A stretch of 64,000 nt of DNA from Rothia sp. HMSC078H08 (GCF_001808955.1 NZ_KV795253.1:76944-140943); one strand, 5' to 3'. Counted from the first letter of the stretch, positions 27,090-37,652 are shown. Translations and numbers: made by a program. Notes: generated by a model from the sequence alone, not told the origin.

Positions 27090-27399
27090 GGTGGTAATTC
27101 TTTTCTGTGCAAGCCCGGGGTTCTGTGTGACCCGGGCAATATGTGTATAAGTGTATACCCTTGCCCATGCATATGTATACATGGCACGCACCTATATTTC
27201 ACAGAATAAACTCTTATTCAGTGCATGAAAAACCATTTCGATTTTTTCGTATGCACTGCTTCCGAATCTCGCAAACCCCCAAATACCGGGCTAGATGCGC
27301 CACGCACCCCCAAAGCGCTAGAGTGGAACCATAACTATGCCCACCCGGCACCCCGCCGTGCCGACCGGCTCATTTTTAACCATTTCAAAGGAGAACCCC
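27090..27399. promoter_or_regulatory. Divergent promoter region of the peptide transporter and rhodanese genes
   Basis: No gene is seen. An AT-rich part (27140-27190) contains the dyad CCATGCATATGTATACATGG (27165-27184) and GTATAAGTGTATAC, both of which could be operators of the transporter. A TAGAGT element near 27320 may be the rhodanese -10. Confidence 0.35.
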
Positions 27400-27732
27400 A
27401 TGACCGCTGTACCCCAGGTTGACCCCCGCGACGTTCCCGAAGGCGCAACCATCATCGACGTGCGTGAAGACTACGAGTGGGAGGGTGGCCACGCGACCGG
27501 CGCCAAGCACATCACCCTCGGCACCATCGCTGAGCGTCTGGCTGAGCTGCCCGCACCCGGTGAGGACTTCTACGTCATCTGCCACGGTGGCGGCCGTTCG
27601 AACCGCGCGGCAACCTTCCTGCGTGAGCACGGCTACGCCGCACACAACATTGCAGGCGGCACCAGTGCGTGGTTTGCTGCCGGCCTGCCGATGACCAGCG
27701 AAAACGGCGAAGCACCCGCAGTCGTTCACTAA
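27400..27732 (+). CDS. Single-domain rhodanese-like sulfurtransferase
   Basis: The 110-residue protein is one rhodanese domain with DVREDYEWEGGHATGAKHI and the active-site loop CHGGGRS (C61-S67), which carries a persulfide on the cysteine. The ATG has a strong SD (AAAGGAG). Such GlpE/PspE-like proteins move sulfur to cofactor, thiosulfate or cyanide acceptors. The next gene, pabB, starts 37 bases on and seems to have its own promoter. Confidence 0.9.
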   Translation: MTAVPQVDPRDVPEGATIIDVREDYEWEGGHATGAKHITLGTIAERLAELPAPGEDFYVICHGGGRSNRAATFLREHGYAAHNIAGGTSAWFAAGLPMTSENGEAPAVVH

Positions 27733-27768
27733 ACCGCCAATTCGTCTGCACGCCATACAATGGAGTCC

Positions 27769-29364
27769 GTGACTAAAACTTCCGCGGACCGTATTTTTTC
27801 TACCCCGAACGCTCCCGCATCTGCCTCCCCGAATGCCCTGCCGAGTACTCTGCAGAGCATCCCGTGGGATGCGCAGACGCGGGAGCTTATCGTGCGCCCG
27901 CTTCCTTTCGCGGCGAACTGCGAGGAGGCGTACCCGCTGCTGAGCGGTGGCGCTGAGTATTCCTTCTGGCTGGATTCCGCGCGCGAGGAGTCGCCCATGT
28001 CGGTTGCCTCGTATGTGGGTGTGGTTCCGGCGCAGCTGTCGCCCCTGCGCGTGGATTCGGCGCGTGCGGCGGCTGAGTCCGGCGGGGAAGACCCCTTCGC
28101 CCAGCTGGAGGCGGCGCTCGCCTGCGCACCGCGCGTGCACCCGGATGCCGCGGCGGCGACCGGTCTGCCCGCGGGTTTGCGTGGCGGTTACGTGGGCTAT
28201 TTCGGCTATGAGGCGCGTGCCGCCATGGGTCTGGAGCACGGTTACCCGGTGCCCGGCTACCTGCCGGCGCATGAGGCGCCGACCCCGGATTCTCTGTGGT
28301 TGCCGGCGGTCCGCTACCTGGTGCACGAGCATGCGCGCCCGGGTCGTGCGGCGCGTAGCTGGCTGGTGGGCGATGAGCCGTGGTGTGAGGCGGCGGAGCG
28401 GCTGCTGAGTGCGGCGCTGACCCCGGTGCTGAATGCGGTACTGAATACGGCGGGGGAGTGCGCCTCCGAAAATGCTCCCGTCAACGCCCCCGTCAATGCC
28501 CCTGAGCTTGCCGAGCTCCTGCTCTTCCCGGCACCCGCCGCGGAAGCCTACATGGACTCCGTTCGTGCTAGTCAGCACGAAATCTACGAGGGTAACAGCT
28601 ATGAGGTGTGCCTGACCGCGCAGACGAACGCGCGCATCCCCAACCCGAGCCCGGAGCTTTTCTTTGAGCTGTACCGCCGCCAGCGCGCCCACAATTCGGC
28701 GCCGTATGCGGCGTATTTGCGGTGCGGTGATTTTTCGGTGCTTTCTTCCTCGCCGGAGCGTTTTTTGAGCGTGGATGAGCAGCGTAATGCCCAGACGAAG
28801 CCGATTAAGGGCACGGTGCCGCGCGGGGCCACCCCGGAGGAAGACGCCGCGGCCGCAGCTTGGTTGCGTACCGATGAGAAGACCCGCGCCGAGAACCTCA
28901 TGATCGTGGATTTGCTGCGTAATGACCTGTCCACGGTGTCTGACCCGGCGTCCGTGCGCGTGCCGGTACTCATGGGCGTGGAGAGCTATTCGACGGTGCA
29001 CCAGCTGGTGTCTACGGTCAGCTCGCGTCTGCGTGAGGGTGTGAGCGCGGTGGCTGCCGCGCGGGCGTGCTTCCCGGGTGGTTCGATGACTGGCGCGCCG
29101 AAGCCCTCAACCATGCAGATCATTGAGCGCCTGGAGGGTCGCGCTCGCGGCGTGTATTCGGGTGCTCTAGGCTTTGTGTCGGCGGATGGTTCGGCGAACC
29201 TGTCGATTGTGATTCGCACGCTTGTGGCGCACGATGACGGCGCGGTGACTCTTGCCGCGGGTGGCGCTATCGTGGCTGATTCCGACCCGACCGCCGAGTA
29301 TGAGGAGATGCTGACGAAGCTGCGCGCCGCGTTGCCGCCGTCGGTGGGTCGTGTGGTGGAATAA
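27769..29364 (+). CDS. pabB: Aminodeoxychorismate synthase component I
   Basis: This chorismate-utilising enzyme of about 531 residues makes 4-amino-4-deoxychorismate for folate. The motif PIKGTVPRG, with lysine instead of alanine, distinguishes PabB from anthranilate synthase TrpE. DLLRNDLS, GGSMTGAPK and the C-terminal DSDPTAEYEEM are also present. I favour the GTG at 27769 as a leaderless start, because TACAAT (27756-27761) is seven bases upstream; an in-frame ATG at 27760 overlaps that element. Residues about 150-270 include a low-complexity alanine-rich linker. No glutaminase (pabA) or lyase (pabC) is adjacent. Confidence 0.88.
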   Translation: MTKTSADRIFSTPNAPASASPNALPSTLQSIPWDAQTRELIVRPLPFAANCEEAYPLLSGGAEYSFWLDSAREESPMSVASYVGVVPAQLSPLRVDSARAAAESGGEDPFAQLEAALACAPRVHPDAAAATGLPAGLRGGYVGYFGYEARAAMGLEHGYPVPGYLPAHEAPTPDSLWLPAVRYLVHEHARPGRAARSWLVGDEPWCEAAERLLSAALTPVLNAVLNTAGECASENAPVNAPVNAPELAELLLFPAPAAEAYMDSVRASQHEIYEGNSYEVCLTAQTNARIPNPSPELFFELYRRQRAHNSAPYAAYLRCGDFSVLSSSPERFLSVDEQRNAQTKPIKGTVPRGATPEEDAAAAAWLRTDEKTRAENLMIVDLLRNDLSTVSDPASVRVPVLMGVESYSTVHQLVSTVSSRLREGVSAVAAARACFPGGSMTGAPKPSTMQIIERLEGRARGVYSGALGFVSADGSANLSIVIRTLVAHDDGAVTLAAGGAIVADSDPTAEYEEMLTKLRAALPPSVGRVVE

Positions 29365-29417
29365 CCTAGCGCTGGAATAGCACAGGGAATAGCCTGCGCC
29401 GCCTGCACGTGAGCCGC

Positions 29418-29423
29418 TACACT
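29418..29423 (+). promoter_or_regulatory. -10 element of a leaderless pyrE transcript
   Basis: TACACT is followed by six bases and the pyrE ATG, with no SD. The transcript should begin at the start codon. Confidence 0.6.
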
Positions 29424-29429
29424 GGAACT

Positions 29430-30011
29430 ATGACTAAGCTTTCTGAAAACCTCCCCATTGAAGAAGCCCGTGAACGCCTGCGCCAGCTGATTATGGAGCT
29501 GGCTGTGGTGCGCGGGCACGTGGTCCTCGCCTCCGGCAAGGAAGCCGACTACTACGTTGACCTGCGCCGCATTACCCTGCACCACGAGGCTTCTCGCCTG
29601 GTCGGTCAGGTCATGCTGGACCTGCTGGATAAGAACGGCATCGAATTTGAGGCTGCTGGCGGCCTGACCATGGGTGCTGACCCGGTGGGTACCGCGATTA
29701 TGCGTGCTGCTGGTGATCAGGACCGTGCGATTGACGCGTTTGTGGTGCGTAAGGCTCAGAAGTCTTACGGCATGGGCCGTCAGGTGGAGGGCCCGAGCGT
29801 TGAGGGTCGCCGCGTGGTTGCTGTGGAGGACACCTCCACTACCGGTGGTTCTGCGCTGACTGCTGTTGAGGCGCTGCGTAAGGCTGGCGCTGAGGTTGTG
29901 GCGGTTGCTGTGATTGTTGACCGTGCGACCGGCGCTAAGGAGCATGTGGAAGAGGTTGCGGGCGTTCCGTGCCTGTACGCGTACTCGAAGGATGAGCTGG
30001 GCCTGGACTAG
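29430..30011 (+). CDS. pyrE: Orotate phosphoribosyltransferase
   Basis: The 193-residue enzyme joins orotate to PRPP to give OMP in pyrimidine synthesis. The PRPP-binding loop VVAVEDTSTTGGSAL (about 128-142) and the catalytic flexible loop (RKAQKSYGMGRQVEG) are complete. The start is set by the leaderless promoter. It is separated from other pyr genes and flanked by pabB and a SpoU methylase. Confidence 0.95.
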   Translation: MTKLSENLPIEEARERLRQLIMELAVVRGHVVLASGKEADYYVDLRRITLHHEASRLVGQVMLDLLDKNGIEFEAAGGLTMGADPVGTAIMRAAGDQDRAIDAFVVRKAQKSYGMGRQVEGPSVEGRRVVAVEDTSTTGGSALTAVEALRKAGAEVVAVAVIVDRATGAKEHVEEVAGVPCLYAYSKDELGLD

Positions 30012-30134
30012 TCTCTACTGGCTTGGACTAGGATCTCGTGAATTTTTAAGACGTTCCCGTTGCGGCGGGTGAACCCGTGCCGCTGGCTACTGTGTGTGGC
30101 TGGTGGTGCGGGTTTTTGTCTGTAAGATGGCTCT

Positions 30135-30896
30135 GTGGGCGCCGGAGTGGCGCTGGTTGTTGGCGTGAAGGTGGTTGTGATGGTTGAGAATCGTGATGCG
30201 GCTGAGGCTGTACCTGCTGAGGCTGTGCCTGCGGAGGCGGCTGTAGCTGAGGCTGTTGAGGGTACTGAGCAGGGTACTGCCCGTTTTGAGGTGGGTGTGG
30301 GCCCGTGGGAGGGCCCGTGGCCTGAGGGTGACCATTGGGATGAGGAGCTGCTGCGTGAGGGTGACCGCCGTAACGTGGTGGATAAGTACCGTTACTGGTC
30401 GATGGACGCGATTATTGCTGACCTGGATACGCGCCGCCATGATTTTCATGTGGCGATTGAGAATTGGCAGCATGATTTGAATATTGGCACGGTGGTACGC
30501 ACGGCGAATGCGATGTTGGCGAAGGAGGTCCATATTATTGGGCGTCGCCGCTGGAATCGTCGTGGTGCGATGGTAACGGATCGTTATCAGCATGTGCGTC
30601 ATCATCCGACGATTGAGGATTTTGTGGCGTGGGCGCAGGCTGAGGGTCTGGAGATTATTGGTATTGATATTTTTCCGGATTCGGTGCCCCTGGAGACCTA
30701 TGACCTGCCGAAGAAGTGTGTGCTGGTCTTTGGTCAGGAGGGCCCGGGCTTGTCGGAGGAGTTGCATGCAGCGGCTAGGGATACTCTGTCGATTGAGCAG
30801 TTTGGGTCAACGCGTTCGATGAATGCGGCGACGGCTGCGGGTATTGCGATGCATGCGTGGGTTCGCCGCCATGTGTTTGGCCAGATTCCGTCGTAG
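30135..30896 (+). CDS. SpoU/TrmH-family RNA 2'-O-ribose methyltransferase
   Basis: A SPOUT domain occupies the C-terminal 160 residues: NWQHDLNIGTVVRTANAM (motif 1), VLVFGQEGPGLS (motif 2) and STRSMNAATAAGIAMHAW (motif 3), which form the AdoMet-binding knot. The acidic, alanine-rich N-terminus contains short AEAVP repeats. TAAGAT lies six bases before the GTG at 30135, making a leaderless start plausible; an ATG at 30180 with AAGGTGG upstream is the alternative. The substrate may be tRNA or rRNA. The gene ends at a strong terminator. Confidence 0.87.
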   Translation: MGAGVALVVGVKVVVMVENRDAAEAVPAEAVPAEAAVAEAVEGTEQGTARFEVGVGPWEGPWPEGDHWDEELLREGDRRNVVDKYRYWSMDAIIADLDTRRHDFHVAIENWQHDLNIGTVVRTANAMLAKEVHIIGRRRWNRRGAMVTDRYQHVRHHPTIEDFVAWAQAEGLEIIGIDIFPDSVPLETYDLPKKCVLVFGQEGPGLSEELHAAARDTLSIEQFGSTRSMNAATAAGIAMHAWVRRHVFGQIPS

Positions 30897-30921
30897 CCTG
30901 GCGGCTGTTTATGAGGTGTTT

Positions 30922-30962
30922 AAAGGTTCCGATGCGTTGTGTGCGCGTCGGAACCTTTTTTG
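30922..30962 (+). terminator. Rho-independent terminator after the SpoU gene
   Basis: AAAGGTTCCGA (30922-30932) pairs with TCGGAACCTTT (30948-30958) and runs into further T residues. Confidence 0.9.
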
Positions 30963-31162
30963 TTGGGGGTTGGGGTGGCTTAAACCACGCATGGAATTAC
31001 CTAGGCGTGTTAGTGTTAACGCAAATCACAGGAGATGTGAGAATCGCACTCTCAATTTCGGTTTAGGGTATGCGATGGATTTCCTGGCTTCGGCTCGCCA
31101 ATGGTTGCGGGTTGTGCATATGAATGACCGCGACGTCATTCCCCTGAAAGGAGTCGGTAACA

Positions 31163-31978
31163 ATGAAGAAATCTTCTGCCCTACTCGCCTGCTTTGCTTT
31201 AGCTTTAAGTTCCTGTGCCGCTGCGCCTAAAGATACTAGCCTCAAAGCCCAGCTGGATTTTGAAAATAACTATATTACTCTTCCGCTCGATGAATATGAC
31301 ATGAGTGACCAGGCCCAAGATATAACATATAGGGCGCATTTGTTGATTCGTAAAGAGTGCTATGCGAAAAAAGGATACGATTTTGAAATTCTAGAAAACG
31401 GCTGGGTTTCTGGCAAGGCCGCCCAGTATGGCCTCTGGAATGTGAAGCATGTGGCGAATCATTTTACGTTCCTCAAAGTCGGAGAAGAGCAGGATAGGAT
31501 TTATAAGAGCATCCCTGAAGACGTCAGGGCCAGCTGCCGCGAAGAGCATCGGGAAGAACTGGATATGCTCTATTTTGATGTGGCTGATGAGGAAAAGTAC
31601 CGCCCTGTCGGTCGTATCCGTAGTGAAGCATACCTGCGTGCGCAGGGTGACCCTGAATGGAAGAAAGCCCGCTCAGAATGGTGGGACTGCCAGCGTGAGA
31701 AAGGGTTGACGCCTCGCACCGGGGACGGTGAATGGACGAGTAAAGAATTGGCCAGTCTGAATGCTGATGATCCCAAAGTGTTGGAGGAGGTTATCCGCCT
31801 GGCAACCATTGAAGCTCAATGTAGCGAGAAGGTGAGGCTGGCTCAGCGCCTGGGTGATATTGAGGCGTCCTATCAGGGGCCTTTGATTGAGAAGAATCAG
31901 GCGTTGCTGAATGAGTTGAAGGCCTATCGTGACGCGAAGGTAGCGAAGGCGCGCGAAATTATTGCCACCCGCCAGTAG
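31163..31978 (+). CDS. Four-cysteine lipoprotein, family member 1
   Basis: I do not recognise a named family. The 271-residue protein has a lipoprotein signal peptide with lipobox ALSSC (lipidated C18) and a good SD (AAAGGAG). It is a paralogue of the minus-strand gene at 46706-47533. Both share a start ENxxIxLPLDxY, RKxC, YGxWNV, WxxCxxxKGLTP, a fourth cysteine in an AQC motif, and a long helical tail with YQxPLxxKNQAxL. Four cysteines after the lipobox align between the two, suggesting two disulfides outside the membrane. The C-terminal 60 residues look coiled-coil. A peptidoglycan- or surface-associated role is only a guess. Confidence 0.75.
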   Translation: MKKSSALLACFALALSSCAAAPKDTSLKAQLDFENNYITLPLDEYDMSDQAQDITYRAHLLIRKECYAKKGYDFEILENGWVSGKAAQYGLWNVKHVANHFTFLKVGEEQDRIYKSIPEDVRASCREEHREELDMLYFDVADEEKYRPVGRIRSEAYLRAQGDPEWKKARSEWWDCQREKGLTPRTGDGEWTSKELASLNADDPKVLEEVIRLATIEAQCSEKVRLAQRLGDIEASYQGPLIEKNQALLNELKAYRDAKVAKAREIIATRQ

Positions 31979-32001
31979 ATGAGGTCAATGGCTATAAATG
32001 T

Positions 32002-32037
32002 AAAGCCTGGAAATGGATAATTCCATTTCCAGGCTTT
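32002..32037 (+). terminator. Terminator after lipoprotein 1
   Basis: Perfect 16-bp arms (32002-32017, 32022-32037) surround TAAT, 24 bases after the stop. Confidence 0.85.
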
Positions 32038-32345
32038 GTATTAGATATCTGGTAAAAATAGGTTCCTTCCAGCATAACCGACGCGGATATGGAATTTAGA
32101 ACATTGAACATATAGGTTACAATTACCAAGAATGTAAATTTTCCAATTTTGTGGGTAGTATGTTTATCCTTCATAGAATCACCATCCATCATATATACAT
32201 ATAGGATATTGAAAAATACAGCGATAACCACAATCCATATCCTCGGGGGAGTTGAACCCCCGCTGGAGAACCCAAAAATATTAGAAACTCTGGAAGAAAT
32301 CTAAAATTACCAAATAACTGCCTTAATTATACCAGCATAAGTGAG
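32038..32345 (-). pseudogene. AT-rich island with possible remnant of a small membrane protein
   Basis: This stretch is far more AT-rich than its surroundings. On the minus strand an ORF (31992-32231, extendable upstream in frame without an ATG) encodes two hydrophobic segments, IAVFFNILYVYM and FLVIVTYMFNVLNS, separated by a lysine-rich loop. It has no clear SD and runs into the terminator at 32002-32037. A small hairpin with the loop TTCAACT (32244-32262) looks like a tRNA T-arm, but no tRNA can be built. It may be a decayed or foreign fragment. Confidence 0.3.
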
Positions 32346-32428
32346 AGGTGTATATCGTGTCTGGATATGCGGTGAGGTTGGTGTTCCTAATGGGACCCGC
32401 AGCATCTACTTATGTCTTTAATAAAGGA

Positions 32429-32454
32429 GCCGGGGAGTATCACCACTCCCCGGC
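32429..32454 (-). terminator. Terminator of the ornithine cyclodeaminase gene
   Basis: GCCGGGGAGT pairs with ACTCCCCGGC around ATCACC. On the minus strand it is followed by a T-containing tail. Confidence 0.8.
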
Positions 32455-32547
32455 CCTCACTTTATTCACTCTCAACCTCGCAGCCCATGCTGGCGCACCT
32501 ACAGGCCCGCCAGCTCAAGGCCACTCAGCGTCAGGCTGCTTAGTCCT

Positions 32548-33600
32548 TTAGCCCACCGGAACGTTAACGTTCACCAGCGAGTACAGATCCTTCGGATCAT
32601 CCGGGCTAGCAACCAGGTCAATGAACTGCTGCAGGTCGGTGTCCTGCGTGGCCGCACGGGCATAACGCAGACCCGAGAAGTCAGCAATCGCGAAGCCCAC
32701 CGAATCAAACAGGGTAATCTGCTCATCCGACACGCGGCCCGGCTCCTCACCGGTCAGAACCTTCCAGAACTCCACCACCGGGAAGTCCGGGTCCTTCTGC
32801 TGAATCTCGCCCTCAATGCGGGTCTGCGGCGGGAACTCAACAAACACGGTGGAGCGGTCCAGAATTTCGCTTTCCAGCTCAGTCTTGCCGGGGCAGTCGC
32901 CACCAATAGCGTTCAGGTGCACGCCGGGCTTCACCTGGCGGTCCAGCAGAACCTTCGCCTGCTGCTTATCGGCGGTGCAGGTGGTAATAATGTCTGCACC
33001 CTCAACAGCCTCGTCCACGTCCTTAGCCAGGTGGATGCGGAAGCCCAGCGGCTCCAGGTTACGGCGGAACTTCTCCATCGCGTGCGGATCAACGTCGTAG
33101 ACGGACAGGTCCTCAATGCCGAGCACAGCGCGCATACCCAGCGCCTGGAACTCAGACTGCGAGCCGGTACCAATCATTGCCATCTTCTTCGAATCCTTGC
33201 GTGCCAGGTGCTTAGCAACCATGGCGGACACGCCAGCGGTACGCAGCGCGGTCAGCAGGGTCATCTCAGCCAGGAACACCGGGTAGCCGTTGTCCACGTC
33301 AGCGAGCAGACCGAATGCGGTCACGGTCTGGAAGCCGCGTGCCGGGTTCGACGGGTGGCCGTTCACGTACTTGAAGGAGTAGGTGATGTTGTCGGAGGTG
33401 GGCATCAGCTCAATCACACCGAAGGGGGTGTGGGAGGCGACGCGCGGAATCTTGTCGAAGCTCTGCCACTTCTTGAAGTCTTCTTCGAGGAAGTCGACCA
33501 TGCCGGCAATGATGTTGCCTACGCCGTCCTTCTGAATCCACTTCGCCATCGAGGCGACGTCAACAAATTCCACCGCGTGTGCGCTAGGACGTTCAGTCAT
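32548..33600 (-). CDS. Ornithine cyclodeaminase
   Basis: The 350-residue enzyme belongs to the ornithine cyclodeaminase / mu-crystallin family, which turns ornithine into proline and ammonia using bound NAD. The Rossmann motif is MIGTGSQSEFQALG, followed by VYDVD, and the C-terminal VNVNVPVG tail is also seen. DFSGLRYARAA is near the end. The ATG at 33600 has an AAAGGAG SD. The amino-acid permease gene 285 bases upstream on the same strand may supply the substrate. An alanine-dehydrogenase-like activity cannot be excluded, but overall size and motifs fit ornithine cyclodeaminase best. Confidence 0.85.
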   Translation of the reverse strand: MTERPSAHAVEFVDVASMAKWIQKDGVGNIIAGMVDFLEEDFKKWQSFDKIPRVASHTPFGVIELMPTSDNITYSFKYVNGHPSNPARGFQTVTAFGLLADVDNGYPVFLAEMTLLTALRTAGVSAMVAKHLARKDSKKMAMIGTGSQSEFQALGMRAVLGIEDLSVYDVDPHAMEKFRRNLEPLGFRIHLAKDVDEAVEGADIITTCTADKQQAKVLLDRQVKPGVHLNAIGGDCPGKTELESEILDRSTVFVEFPPQTRIEGEIQQKDPDFPVVEFWKVLTGEEPGRVSDEQITLFDSVGFAIADFSGLRYARAATQDTDLQQFIDLVASPDDPKDLYSLVNVNVPVG

Positions 33601-33885
33601 GATTTTCTCCTTTGAATATCTGCACAAAACTTCTTTGTGCATCTGGTGGTCACTGCGGATATCTATTATCTCAAAATATATTGCAGGACACACCGTATTA
33701 GAAATGCTGTAGATATGTACTTTGCTTTATGTATTACACGGATGTAATACGGAACGAACACGAAAAGACGTGCAGGGAGGGGGCCCTAGAGCTCCTGGAA
33801 CCTACGGGCTAGGGTCTAGAACCCCCTCATCGCCTTCACCGGGATTCCACCGGGGTATCACCGGGACTGGAAGCAACCGGTCGGG

Positions 33886-35487
33886 TTAGTTGCCCTTCGG
33901 CTTGTCCTCGTCCTCAGCGTCCAGTTCACCCAGGTCAATGTGGGTACGAGGCTCCGACACGAGCTTCTTCACCACGGGGCGGGCAGCAATCACAGGCACG
34001 GAACCGGTGTAGCCTTCACGGACGCGAGCAATCTCGTTGACGCGGTCACGAACCGTGTACCAGCCGATAATCAGCAGCGGGATAACCAGCAACAGCGATG
34101 CCAGGGTGTAGGTGCCGACCGGGTAATCCAGTGCCATCAGCACCAGCACAACAGCGAGGAACACCATCACAGCCCAGTCGCTGAAGCGACCGCCGGGTGC
34201 GCGGTAGTTGGGGCGCTTGTACTTGCCCTCGCCGACCAGCTTCAGGTACTTCTGGTGCGACATTGCGATAGCCGCCCAGCTAGCCATGGTGCCCACGGAT
34301 GCGATGTTCAGCACGACCTCGAACGCCTGCTCGGGAACGAAGAAGTTCAGCACAACGCCGAAGAGGCCAATCACACCGGTCAGCAGAATACCTGCCACCG
34401 GAACGCCGGAGCGGGACACCTTGGTGGTGAACTTCGGTGCCGAACCTGCAACACCCATCGAGTGGAGGATACGGCCGGTGGAGTACAGGCCAGCGTTCAG
34501 CGAGGAAGCAGCCGCGGTAATAACGACCAGCTGCATAATCGGTGCGGTACCGTCAATGCCGATAGCGTCGAAGAAGGTCACGAACGGCGACTCTGCGTCC
34601 TTGTATGCGGTGTAGGGCATGAGCAGGCAGAGCAGAACCACGGAGCCAACGTAGAAGATCGCGATACGCCAGATCACGGTGTTGATAGCGCGAGGGATAA
34701 CCTTCTCAACGTTCTTGGTTTCACCACTGGTGGTGCCGACCAGCTCAATACCGGCGTAGGCGAACACAACGCCCTGAACCACGATAAGAGCGGGAAGAAT
34801 GCCGTTGGGGAAGAAGCCGTCATTGGCTGCAATAAGGCTCAGGCCGGGGGTGACGCCGTTGATGGGCTCACCGAAGACCAGGTACCAGATACCTACCGCC
34901 ATGAAGGACAGCAGGGCAAGAATCTTAATGAGTGCGAACCAGAATTCCAGCTCACCGAAGAGCTTCACGGAGATGAGGTTTAGAGCCACGGTGATGATAA
35001 CGACGATGAATGCGCTAAGCCACTGGGGAATGTCTGCGAAGAACTGGTTGTATCGACCGAACCAGCTGATGTAGATGGCGATAGCGGTGGCGTCTGCAAC
35101 GGCGGTCATTGCCCAGTTCAGCCAGTACAGCCATCCGGATACGAATGCGGCCTTTTCGCCGTAGAATTCGCGGGTGTAGGAGACGAAGGAGCCCGAGGAG
35201 GGGCGGTGAAGGATCAGCTCGCCGAGGGCTCGAAGGATCAGGTAGCCGAAGAAGCCGATGACGGCGTAGATGACGGCGAGCATGGGGCCTGCGTCCTGCA
35301 GGCGGCTACCGGTGCCCAGGAACAGGCCGGTACCAATAGCGGAACCGATGGCAATCATCTGGAGCTGACGTGCGCCAAGCCCCTTGTGGAAGCCTTCCTG
35401 TTCGTGTGCGAACGGGTCGTCTGTGGGGGGCTTAGTGTATTGATCCGCTGCAGAAGTCTGCGGGTTCTTGTTCGGTGAGGTGCTCAC
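33886..35487 (-). CDS. AAT-family amino-acid permease (AnsP/CycA-like)
   Basis: This APC-superfamily permease of 533 residues has 12 helices. The first helix carries MIAIGSAIGTGLFLGTG, and GSFVSYTREFYG and AGIELVGTTSGETKN are family motifs. The closest relatives by eye are asparagine, GABA or D-serine/glycine carriers. It starts with GTG behind AAGGAGG. The stop is followed by short CACCGGG-type repeats (33837-33872). It lies upstream of the ornithine cyclodeaminase gene, so ornithine or another basic or neutral amino acid is possible. The substrate is undetermined. Confidence 0.88.
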   Translation of the reverse strand: MSTSPNKNPQTSAADQYTKPPTDDPFAHEQEGFHKGLGARQLQMIAIGSAIGTGLFLGTGSRLQDAGPMLAVIYAVIGFFGYLILRALGELILHRPSSGSFVSYTREFYGEKAAFVSGWLYWLNWAMTAVADATAIAIYISWFGRYNQFFADIPQWLSAFIVVIITVALNLISVKLFGELEFWFALIKILALLSFMAVGIWYLVFGEPINGVTPGLSLIAANDGFFPNGILPALIVVQGVVFAYAGIELVGTTSGETKNVEKVIPRAINTVIWRIAIFYVGSVVLLCLLMPYTAYKDAESPFVTFFDAIGIDGTAPIMQLVVITAAASSLNAGLYSTGRILHSMGVAGSAPKFTTKVSRSGVPVAGILLTGVIGLFGVVLNFFVPEQAFEVVLNIASVGTMASWAAIAMSHQKYLKLVGEGKYKRPNYRAPGGRFSDWAVMVFLAVVLVLMALDYPVGTYTLASLLLVIPLLIIGWYTVRDRVNEIARVREGYTGSVPVIAARPVVKKLVSEPRTHIDLGELDAEDEDKPKGN

Positions 35488-35746
35488 GCTATGCCTCCTT
35501 GGATAGTTACGTCTAAAGCACGTGCTACACGAAATGTGGTTGGGAACACGTCTGCGGGTTGTAACGACTATAGCACGGTAATTTAGGTAAATATAACCCG
35601 CATCACGTAATAATTTATATACATATAATGCATATCTTATGAATATATTTGGTTCATGTTGTATTGTGTGGTTTTCATTGTTGTGTGAAATAGATTAATT
35701 GAACTCTGAGTCCAAAAAATCAATTCCTCCACCAGTACACAGCACA
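35488..35746. other. AT-rich permease promoter region
   Basis: I see no gene. The stretch 35575-35700 is very AT-rich with several TATA-like words, and probably contains the minus-strand permease promoter. Confidence 0.35.
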
Positions 35747-35770
35747 AGAGCACCCACAACGGGGTGCTCT
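35747..35770 (-). terminator. Terminator of the small basic protein gene
   Basis: AGAGCACCC (35747-35755) pairs with GGGTGCTCT (35762-35770) just beyond the minus-strand stop. Confidence 0.65.
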
Positions 35771-35793
35771 CACAACCTATTCAAAACGGGGGC

Positions 35794-36180
35794 TTAGCCC
35801 TCCATCAGGCGATCAATCTTCGCCCGCAATGCACGCTCGCGACGATTCAACCACCACCAGCTCGGCCAACGCATCAACGACTTACGGCCCACCTGCACGA
35901 CCGAGGGGAGCTTCGCCTCCGCAAGCGCCACATCAATCTCGTGGTCACTCGCGCCCTCATCACGCATTTTCTCCATCAACTCAAGGGATTTCGCCATATC
36001 GCCGTGCCCCAAAACATGCCGACTCTTACGCTCCAGAACCTCATCCAACTGCGCGCGCACCGGGGCAATAGCCGCCGCATTCGGATGCTCACGCTCAGCA
36101 CGACGCTGCGCCTGGCGGGCACGCTTCTCACGTTTCGCGTCGAGCTGTTTTGGATTATTTTTAGCGCTCGCCTTGCTCAT
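35794..36180 (-). CDS. Small basic protein of unknown function
   Basis: I do not recognise this 128-residue protein. It starts with a lysine/arginine-rich stretch (KREKRARQAQRRAERE), has an acidic middle helix (GASDHEIDVALAEAK) and ends with a tryptophan-rich patch (MRWPSWWWLNRRERALR). No signal peptide or membrane helix is seen. The charged termini suggest nucleic-acid or ribosome contact. The SD GAAAGGAAC and codon use support a real gene. Confidence 0.7.
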   Translation of the reverse strand: MSKASAKNNPKQLDAKREKRARQAQRRAEREHPNAAAIAPVRAQLDEVLERKSRHVLGHGDMAKSLELMEKMRDEGASDHEIDVALAEAKLPSVVQVGRKSLMRWPSWWWLNRRERALRAKIDRLMEG

Positions 36181-36443
36181 GGGAGGTTCCTTTCATCGCG
36201 TCCGGGTGATGTGTACGCTGCCCTGCACGCACAGAAGACATCAAGTCATTAACACCTCTACTTTACCGCGGTAATTCGCGGAAATTTCGCTGCAGTAAAC
36301 CCAAAAAAACCCACAAAAAATTAACGATAAATAAGTCGTATCTTGGTAAAATAGTGCGAGTAGGAGGCGTCTCGCGCGCCAACAAAATATGGTGAACCGG
36401 CCCAGCATCGGTAACCGGTCGCATCTATCCAAGGAGTCAGCAT

Positions 36444-37469
<1,026 letters not shown>

Positions 37470-37536
37470 GGTGCTGTTCGCCCGCCGCAGCTCCCGTAGG
37501 TGCTGCCGGGTGTGAACCTAAGCTTCGTTAAGCGAA

Positions 37537-37577
37537 AGCGGTGCCCGCTTCCTCATCACGAGGAGGCGGGCACCGCT
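37537..37577 (+). terminator. Terminator after fba
   Basis: An 18-bp stem (37537-37554 with 37560-37577, one G-U pair) is followed by CTTTGCTT. Confidence 0.85.
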
Positions 37578-37652
37578 CTTTGCTTATGTAGTTTTAGAAC
37601 CGGGCGAGTTAGAACCGGGTGAGCCAGGCGCTCGTTGCCGACAGGGGCGGGT

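Noticed and set aside
32244-32262. tRNA T-arm-like hairpin with loop TTCAACT
   Set aside because: No acceptor, D-arm or anticodon arm can be folded around it on either strand.
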